64,000 nucleotides of DNA from Xiphias gladius (Eukaryota; Chordata; Actinopteri; Istiophoriformes; Xiphiidae). The stretch spans positions 24,966,001-25,030,000 of the forward strand of contig NC_053400.1 in assembly GCF_016859285.1 (NCBI RefSeq), given 5' to 3'. Position 1 is the first letter of the stretch. The number at the start of each line of letters is the position of its first letter. The notes under the pieces are model-generated. The model ran no database searches and had not been told where the DNA came from. It was given only the letters and a program-made list of their open reading frames with translations. This document shows positions 54,886 to 64,000 of this stretch, piece after piece. The translations under genes were made by a program, and so were the position numbers.

Positions 54886-57800
54886 CATGAATGGTCTGTG
54901 GAGTATTCAGAGAAGTGAGTTTTTGTTTGGGTTTTTTTTTTTTTTTTTGGTTGTTGTTTTTCTTGTGTTTTTTTTTTTGTGGTGAATTAACCCGTTCACA
55001 AAAGGCAAACAAAAAGGGCAGAGTATGGCAGATATGTCCTGTTGAATACAGAAGATGCTATTAACAAATCTTAGCTACAAAATATCAAATTGGACCTCAG
55101 ATTGTTACAAATCATGCAGGTCTTTAAGTCATAGTTATGTTCCATTTTCACAGGCCATAACTGGGTAGCTGTTATTAAAAAAAAAAAAAAAGGGCTTAAA
55201 AAAAAAGGCTGTAAGCACTGAATTGTGCTGCTCTTTCCCTTGGGCTCAGCAGAGACAGCCAACACACCATACCAGCCACATCTGACAACCTTCTTTTATT
55301 AATCTCATATTTTGCAGATTGGCGCCATATACATTTGACTTGTAAAACAGACCTAATTACAGGGCCTGTAGTATGCAAGCCACACATCAAACAGTAAGTT
55401 ACAGTAAAAGCTTATGATCTCAGCCGCGTTCTCGCTCTTTTTTTCTCTCCTCCCTTGCCTCCACACACCAGAAACACTGATTATAACAGGGACATTAAAA
55501 GAGAATTACAGCGAAACAATTTACACTTAATATAGCACTCATATGAACAGGGAAGAAGGATGGACAAAGATATAGCAGTATTAATAATACATGCTTTAAT
55601 TAAGCAGCTGGGAAGGCATAGAGCAGGATCAAGGCATAGGGAAAGGCAGACACTGAAAGAAGAGTGGTAGAGAAGGGGGGTGTAGTGAGAGTAAGACAGC
55701 TGAAAGAAAAGAAGTGTCAATGAGAGACTGACTCAGAAACAAAGTGCAAAACATAGTAGAGGGTAAAATGTGGAGGAGGGAGGAGGATCAGAATATGTTG
55801 CTGTGGGTTTTCTGCGCACTGTGATTCATAGGCAGTAAATATGCAAAGCTTGATGGCCATAAGGCAATCAGAGGAGCGCCACTCATCTACATGTTGCACA
55901 GTGGGCTATAATCCATCTGAGGGGCAAGGAATAATGATACCAGGAAGCAGGAATAAGAGCAGGGCCTGTTTATTACCTCAGACAGATCCATAATGCATAC
56001 AGATGTGAGGGAGCCACGCATCAGCCTCTGGCCAGAGAACTCCATCGAAAAGTACAGACAGTAATATTGTTTTTAGTGTAATGAAAGACAATCTGATTTA
56101 AGCACCTATTAAGGCAAATAAGTCTGCTGTCACATAAAGTTCTAAAGTAAGTGCTAGAACTATAATGATCACCGACAGAGAGTGGAGAAAAGCTGAGATA
56201 GACATACAAGAAGAAGGAAAAGTTAATCTGACACCTCAAAGGCAACAGTAAGGTCACCGGTAAATTATATGGATATTGCAATATGGATGTACACTCATGT
56301 ATAGTGAAATGTATGGTTATAATTGGGTCCAACTGTGCACATATGAGACCCTGGCTATAGACCTGTACAGATAAAACCTACCACTTGCAATAAAACTGTA
56401 ATTTCCCTTCTTGGTGTCATCGTGTTTACTTTTCTTTATTTGCAAAGAGACACACATAAACACAAAGACCTTGCTTTGCTGTCTCCTCACAGAGGACATT
56501 AACACCAGGATCTTACTGGTGCTGGAGTGAGTAATATATTGTGTTGAACATTGATAAACTAATGCAATTACCTGCAGGGCAAGCAAGTCAGCTAATTTAA
56601 AGATACCAGGTTTGTTCATGGGTTGGGAGGCTCTGAATAGGCCCCAAGGGTAAAAGATGGCGCCTTTATTACATCTGAGAGGTCAGCTTAGTAGCACTGT
56701 ATTAGGATTGATCTTTTGATCCCTGCCTGGAACCCCTCCCCATACCATACTGACCCCATTCGGCTGAGAAAAAAATATTTTATCTGGCACAAAGGGTTAA
56801 CTCTGCCAGCCAGGCAGCCTAATTGAGCACCACACATCTCAGCTACACAGCAGAAACAGGAACCTAGAGGGTCGTAACAAGCCAGGCGTAACTTATTCAC
56901 ATAATAAACCAAGCAGATATCTAAATGAGCCATTGAGCTGGCCAGAGGGAGGGAGGCCATTAGGCCGCATGGACCATGGGTACATATTTGTATATCTACA
57001 ATTGCCCTATCATTTGCATATATGGCTGACTATAGAAATGTTAGTCTTGCTTGCGCCCAGGGGCATAATGACACAACAGAACAACTCTGTACTCATTCAT
57101 AGCATTATAAATAAATCAGAGCCACATTCATTTTACCCAAAAAACAAAATGTAATATACGAAACAAATCATTTAGGTTATTTATCTTGAAAACAAATCGG
57201 CTGGTCTGCTACACTGACATGCCATGAATGTACATTCTCATGGTGAAGGCATGGTTCAAAGAGTCATTTTTTTAATTATCTACCAATCAAACATAACGAT
57301 CTGACTGACATCTAGTGTGGTATATTCTTACTCTGCACGAAATGGTTGGCTGTAGCCCTAAATTTAATGGATTGATATGAGAGTGGTATTCTGAGTACAG
57401 TACAGAATCAGTGAAGTTGAGGAAAAAGGGATTAGAGGTTTCAGGATAAACAACAAACTGTAAAACAGATAGAAAGGTTGTAATGCTTTAACTTTATGTC
57501 ATTTTAGGCTGATTATTCCCCACAACTCTGCGTTTGGATGGTCTTCAGGGAATAGTCAAAGTAACCACCAACAAAAATATGTGCCCACCGGTTTCTTATC
57601 CATTTGAACTAATTTGTTGTAAAAAAAAAAAAAAAAAAAACTTTTTGTTTGAGTATTATTTACAATTCATAGCTAACAGGAAGGGGTTTCCATCAGTTAA
57701 TATTTATATTGAAATCAATATAATACATTATTTAAGTATGAGATTTTGAAGATGGCGTAACCAATAAATCACATGAAATTGGCTAGACTCCAAAAATGAG

Positions 57801-59730
57801 ACAGCTACTGAGATCTGCTAGACTAGCTACCTTTAGCGGGAGCTTAGCTCTTTTTCCTCTATCATGAACTGATTTAGCCGCCGCCTTTTTTAGTAAGTGA
57901 GCTACTCGACAAGCTAGCCTTCACCTGATAAAGCCCTCTCTCTTCAGCTGTGCAGTTAGCTATCTTTCTACGGCAGAGAGTGCCGTGAGTGCAGCGATGA
58001 GCCCCACAGCTCACAGATTACCAAGCCACGGCACAGTAACTACACAGCAGAGGCGCAGATACTGGTTTTAGGTCCGTTTCGTTGTTACTCCAAATTTAAA
58101 AAGCTGTTTTCAGAGAAATTGCATATTTTCTATGGCATAATATTTGGCATAATAATATCTGTATGTAGTAAAAGTCAGATACTGGTTATAACTCAGTTTT
58201 GACCAAATGTGTAGTTATTGCATTTTCCCTTTGTAGGGCAGTATTGATCTTCTCCTTCCCAGAGAGTGAATACGTGTATTTCCTAAAAATGAATTTACTG
58301 TTACAGTAGCTTGCTTCTTATAAATTCCAAGGCATCTAAATTCAAACAACCCATGGTTCAGGATGAGGATTGAAACAGAAGCCCAGTTCAGGTGTTAGAA
58401 GTCATGTAGGCTTGGCCAATTGTTGGCCGTGCATCATGTTGAGTTTGTTGATTCCACATTAACTACAGAGTTTGGCCTATAACCGTGGTTTTGCTTTCTT
58501 GTGCTTTGTGTTTCATTGGAACCTAATAAAGACGCTGTAGCCTCATCAGCTTTCTGAATGTGTGGCAATAGGCCATGACAGGTTCTCTGCTATTGATTCC
58601 GTCTAGGTGTATTAAATTGAAACTGTGAATATTAATCAAACTATTGAATGGGGTCTTTCCATTAAAGTATTTTTTTAACTCGGTGAAATGAGAGAAGTTC
58701 CATTTGCTTCGGGATTTCAGGATAGTGTTTTATGACAAGTTATTTTGTCCCTTTCTTTCCTGAATCAAGACTGTTGTTGTTTGATGGTTTGATACATGAC
58801 GCACGTGCAGAAAATCTTTTAAAAATCCATACATAAAGAATAAAGGCCATACATTTTTGATGTCCACACACATCTTAGTAAATACTATACAAAATTTTAA
58901 GGCTGTATTTTGCCAAACCATATACTGCACAGTGCTAGCAAATCAATCTGGAAAAGGTGGGCATGATAGGGTGCTACGGATTCTTACATTCCCATTTTAG
59001 AGACCTCAGAAAACCACAGATCCCCGTACCAGCTACCTATTATTCTGCACCCGTATTTGTCTGTTATGTTTCTCAGTTTAATCAATAGCATAAGGTTGCC
59101 ACTAATCAGCAGAGTCTAGTGGCTATGGGTCAAGGGTCAGCCTTTAATGTGACCTCTGACACATAATTAAATTGCCATCTTTAACCTCAGTTACAACCTG
59201 TCACAGAGCATTGGATTACGTGCTGCAAATCATTGCACCAGTCAATGACAAGAGAGAGGACAGAGGGAGGGGCCTGCTGGGTCCAGCAGCGCTCGCGCCG
59301 AGATTCTCTTAAATGAAGTTGAACTGTACAGTGATCATGTTAGTGTGTAGCCTAATTAGATTTCATAATGACATACGGCCGTAACGCTCATCCTAACAGG
59401 GAAGAGGAGACTACAGATAAGGTACCACAGAGCCACTCGCAGTGTCTAGTCACATGACATGTCTCCACGTTGGCTGTTAGTCATGCAAATTTTTATGTCA
59501 AAGGAGCTACTCCAAACGTACTGTAAAATGAAAGCTACCTCTGGGTTTCATCCCTGGACAGCAGATTTGGCCTTGTAACATGTCATACCACAAACAGGAG
59601 TATGACCTGCAACTTTTGTACTGGAACCTGCAAAAACCAATTTTATTATGGCAGTTGGGCGCAGCAGTAATAAGTTGTGGACACAACATTGACATATTAT
59701 GGTCTTTTAAGTTGATCTGCTAAATTTTTT
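54886..59730. other. Gene-free stretch with candidate regulatory blocks
   Basis: No gene seen. Blocks at about 56930-57080 and 59180-59490 are repeat-free, with ATTTGCATAT (an octamer-like POU motif) at about 57013-57022 and several ATTA sites. T and A runs lie at 54932-54948, 55176-55190 and 57621-57640. Confidence 0.35.
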
Positions 59731-59906
59731 TTAGCAAACAGTTGCTTAATTGCACATCCAGCAGTTACAGATCACCATTATCATTCATTTGGAGTCGTGT
59801 TTGTGTCCACTTGGTGAATGTAAGTCTAATATTCACCCTCTTGTAGCTCTGTTTTTAATCTCTACCAACTCCTGAAGGAAATATCTGGTTCTTTAGCTGC
59901 TAAATA
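59731..59906 (-). mobile_element. Interspersed repeat, family D, second copy (partial, reversed)
   Basis: The reverse complement contains TTTAGCAGCTAAAGAACCAG, CAGGAGTTGGTAGAG and CACCAAGTGGACACAAACAC, matching 48033-48200. Confidence 0.75.
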
Positions 59907-60638
59907 CTCGACTTTGAGTATAAATTTGAGGTACTTGTAATTTACTTGAGTATTTTAATTTTATGCTACTTTCTACTTCTACTCCACAACATTTATATGG
60001 CAACTATAGTTACTTTTCAGACTTTTCAAAGCATATAATGAGCTCATATGTTGCATTCTTTACAGAGTAAACTACCCAAAAGTAGCCTGCATTAAGGTGT
60101 AAAAAAAATGTACAACATAATAATCCAATATTATATTATTCTTTGTGACCTTTTTTTTTCATCAAGTATCACAAATAGCAGTTTTGAGAGATGCAATTAC
60201 TACAGAGGCCCATGTGGTCAATTCACACAAGAAACAACAGAAAACCAACAAATCAGCAACCAAAAGTACAGGCCCAGGAATTGGCACAATCCTAATCATA
60301 GACAATAAATAACAATATGAATAAAGTAATGAGCAGCGTATAACATCACCACCAGAAGTCACAACTCTAGGTGGCCCTATTTCCTGGCCTACACTAGTAA
60401 AGAGTAAGGACAAAATATTCATATTATATCATAATATATAATATGTAATAATAAACACTTAGAAAAAGGGCCAGTATGCTGAATGAGTCCTTCTTCTTTT
60501 GATACTGAAATTGTGTTTTGCTAATAATAATAACACCAATAATACTACAGAACTTGCAAATGTAATTAGGTAATTTTATATTGTTGTACTGGTGCTTTTA
60601 CTTACTTAAAGGGTCTAAATACTACTTCCATCCCTGCA
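59907..60638 (-). mobile_element. Interspersed repeat, family B, copy 3 (reversed, interrupted)
   Basis: The right end GGTCTAAATACTACTTCCAT is the reversed family start. The left end GAGGTACTTGTAATTTACTT is the reversed family end. An unrelated AT-rich segment of nearly 400 bp (about 60150-60535) lies inside. It abuts a family D copy. Confidence 0.65.
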
Positions 60639-63600
60639 GTTAGTATTCTGCCAATGAACTGTTGACAAAGTTGATACAGTAGCTGGAGAGATAAATGTGG
60701 TAAAAATGAAGCAAATAAGCAGAATTTTCATTCTTATTTTTTCTAGATCATAAATTAGAATATAAGTTAGGAAATTATAGTGAAAGTAAACTATTTCTCA
60801 ATATGTCCCTAAAATATAATGAGAAGTACTGAAAAAAAACAACCAACACACATACGGTAGCCTACATATTGCACCTTAAGGCAAGAATTATTCCCCAAAA
60901 ATGCAAAAAAAAACCAAACAAACAAACCAAAAAAATGCAAAAAAACAAACCAAAAAAATTTAAAGCTGTTTTTTAATAGAGACTGAGACCAAAAAGTAAA
61001 AATGAAGGATGTACTGGCCCCAGTGTTGCCATGTTTTCAGTTGTAAACAGAATAGCTGCAGCTCTCTGGTTGCTGCACCATGTCTTCATTTATTGATGGC
61101 ATTTCCTTAGTTGCAGAGTTACCTGGGATCTGTGGTCAGCAGACAAGGTTAAAGGTCTTTGTTAAGTCTATCACCGCAGTATTTCCCAAAAAACTGAGGA
61201 CAATGGAAAGGGTTTCTTTTTTTCTTTTTTTTAAGAATCAATAGTGTTTTTGTCTTGCAGCTAAGTATTAACCAAGATTTCTTTTATGTAATCTTAAATT
61301 TTACTGGTGAAATTTTTAAAACTGAGGCTGCTTTCTTCACACAGGCACTGATTGCACACCAAAACTGCAGTTGGTGTTACAGGAAAAAAAATGTGTCCCC
61401 AAACTCAAATGATACTGAATGACTTTGCTGATTATGATTTAGAGGCTGCTAGTTGTGTCTCAAACTGTGCCTCGCTTTGTGGCCGGGGGCTCTGTGTTGT
61501 TTAAAAGGGTTGTCGGGTTATAAATACTAAATTAATCATGCTTTTGCTCAACTTGCCAGGGACTGAAATTTGCTTATGAAGGCCCATGATCACATAAAAT
61601 ATTAATGGTTTTACAAAGAAGTAGTGACGGGGGCAAGGCACGTGAAAGCGTAGAGCAGTGTGTTGGGAGGGGTCGCTGTTGATTTGAGATCAGAAACACC
61701 TTCCTTATATTTTCACCTTAAATGGATAAGTGACATACAGTAAGTGACCAAAACGTTATGTTAGCCCATTATCCATCCATTAGGATGAATTTTGTACTCA
61801 TTATTCTACAAAATTGGTTAAGTGGTAATTGGTATTAATTGGCATGCAGCACTGTTTTCATGTTGAGAAAATGCAGCGATAATATTCAAATGAATCTGAA
61901 TAAATACGTTAGAAGGGCATAATGTTATGCATTTTCCTAGCTGCTGCATATCCATACGACCGACTTCTGGAGCCCCTGAGGGCTTCCAAAAGAAACTACA
62001 ATCACTTTCACTAACAGACAGCAAATCTCCAAGCAAACAAACGTGAGAATTTGAACACACGTTTCATTTTCCCCCAGTGAAACGTACTTTCGATTTCATC
62101 TGCCTTGTCCACACACACAAAAGGAAGAAAAAGAAAAATCAAGTTATAGCTCATTCCAAATTTTCATGCCATTTGTCTCCTTGACACAAATCAGAAAGTA
62201 AAGATTTATATAATGGATGACACAGATGCTGTAAACTTGTTAGCCCATATTTTCTTAGCTCACACAGAGCATATAAACGTCTTCTGGCCACTGAGACACA
62301 AAGGGAGGCAGGCAGAGCTCTCAGACATTCCTGCGTGCTGGTCACATCGCCACTGAAGTGGCTGTAAACGACAAGGGGCACGGCCCCAAATTTTCTGTAA
62401 CACATTTATTTGTGTAGCTGTTCCACAAAGTGCAACTAAACAATTGTCAGGAAATGCGGGTATTCGTGTCAATCGCACCAGTGCCACAACAAATACGAGC
62501 CACAGGTTCCTGACACAAATTCACAAGGACGCAGGAAAAACAAACAATGCTTCTGTGAGCTTGGTGGCACCACAGTAGGTAAATGAGATGCCAGGAGGGG
62601 GCATTTAACGCACCCAGACTGCGATACGGAAGGATGAGGGAAGGTATTTTTGGTGGTGACAGCAAGTATTCTACCAGAGCAAAATCTGATTTCTCACAAT
62701 TATCTCTGCAAGCCTGACAGGCACCAGGGGTGGCCCAGCTACACTGAAGTGGTGGACACTGATTGGGTTATTTGTTCTCTCTCACTCAAAGCTGAGAGAC
62801 TTCGGGACCTGTACTGTGGAGAGCCTCTCTGCAGGTGTATACTTGGCCCTTGCAGGAAGCGAAATCCCTTCTACCTAAAAACCAAGACTCATATTCACTT
62901 CTGGTTTGAAGGAAGGGTGTCCAGCTGTAAAGTCAAGTATTAACCCTTGTTAGGTGGAAAAGCACATGTGCCGATAATAAAATAATTGACGGCTGAATTC
63001 CATTTAGCTGCTTCAGTCTCAGGGTCCTGTTATTGTGCACTCTGACTCAGTGCTCAGTATTCGTGTCAATTGTGTCACGGCACGCTAGGTAATTTAACCA
63101 GGTTCTCAAAGACTGAAACTATTCAACTTTGTCTAAATTTGGCAAATAATTTTCAATAGCTTTTTTTTCCCCAAAATGTTTTCATTGCCTTTCATTTACC
63201 CACAGATGAAACATGGCTCAAGAACTAGCAGCAGAAAATTCGCACACATTAGCAAAATAATAAACACTTTAATCAATCTTAAAAAAATATATTTTTTTAA
63301 TACAGCAGGACTTAGTCTGGCACCAAATAAAGTGTGTTACAGTAAATACAAGATCACATTCTAAAATGTCGAAGCCTCGTGGAGAAAGAAGAGTTGTAGC
63401 TGGAAACTGCTGGCAGCTCCTGCAACAAAAAGAAAACAAAGGTTGTTGGCTATTGTTGTTTTGGTATTTAGGTCGTATATATTTCTGGTGATCCAATAAT
63501 TAGAATTAGTTTTAAGTTTGCAAAATTATTCTGTCACATTATGTCATGTTCTTACCTTGGCATGGAAATCATTGCTATATATTTGGTTACCTTACCGATC

Positions 63601-64000
63601 CAAAATTAAAAAAAAAAAAAAAAAGTGTTGAAAGAAGTAGGAATTTTGTAGGAATATTTGCTCTTTAGGGGAAGAGGAAGGTTTTTTGTTTTTTGAAATG
63701 GTCTTTTGTCAGCTCTATTATGAGTCTTCTTTTTTCACTGCCACATTTTCTTTTTTTGTTTTTTTTTTCTGTTTTTGTTTTTGGCAGGATATTTTCAGAC
63801 CATTTCAATTCTTTATTTTTTTGTACAATCCAAAGTAAAGCCAAGAACTGAAAAGCCAAGCTTTCATACAAATCCTTTTAAACCCAGACATAAAATATTT
63901 ACACGAGCATTTAAACTAGTCAACCTAATACTATTCTGCAAAAGCTACAGTCTGTCATTCAGTTAAATTACAACATAGGTTTTGTTTTCCTAAACCGAAA
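60639..64000. other. Gene-free stretch to the window end
   Basis: No gene, RNA or transposon was recognised. Poly-A or poly-T tracts at about 60905-60960, 63608-63624 and 63740-63770 are low-complexity sequence. Confidence 0.5.

Noticed and set aside
57770-58070. Another family D repeat copy
   Set aside because: Only scattered words (TTTAGCGGGAGCTTAGCTC, CAGTTAGCTA) resemble it and the order does not match.
62650-62943. 97-residue frame with several Cys residues
   Set aside because: The spacing does not fit a zinc finger or secreted-peptide family, and no signal peptide or exon partner was found.

Overview
The window is vertebrate nuclear DNA, almost certainly from a spiny-rayed (percomorph) teleost. 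The evidence is spliced genes with GT-AG introns, a fish-type pou4f1 next to obi1 (the same neighbours in the same orientation as on human chromosome 13), dense CA/GT microsatellites, a decayed Tc1-like transposon, a tRNA-type SINE and several interspersed repeats that I recognise as common in percomorph genomes. No prokaryotic feature, CRISPR array, rRNA or free-standing tRNA was seen.

Layout. From 1 to about 5.5 kb no gene is visible; 1.8-3.1 kb looks like regulatory non-coding DNA. From 5.5 to 10 kb lies pou4f1 (Brn3a class POU homeodomain factor) on the minus strand: exon 1 at 9416-9538 and exon 2 at 8000-8977 give a complete 366-residue protein. Just downstream is a second, almost identical copy of exon 2 (6280-7257), separated from the first by an uninterrupted run of 231 GTT triplets (7255-7947; CAA on the coding strand). 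The second copy has no splice acceptor, exon 1 or start codon. This recent tandem duplication plus repeat expansion, or else an assembly error at a hard repeat, is the most remarkable thing in the window. From 11.3 to 17.75 kb lies obi1 (rnf219), a RING E3 ligase of the origin recognition complex, also on the minus strand. All six coding exons could be joined in phase, giving 673 residues.

From 17.75 kb to the end (46 kb) there is no recognisable protein-coding gene. It holds microsatellites, at least five interspersed repeat families (several copies nested in one another), perfect short hairpins and low-repeat blocks rich in ATTA that may be conserved enhancers. A gene desert beside a developmental transcription factor fits a regulatory landscape for pou4f1, but sequence reading alone cannot prove that.

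The two genes have unrelated jobs: pou4f1 specifies sensory, retinal ganglion and habenular neurons, while obi1 helps origins fire in dividing cells. Their close linkage (about 1.9 kb from the obi1 stop codon to the pou4f1 start codon) is conserved synteny and not functional coupling that I can demonstrate.
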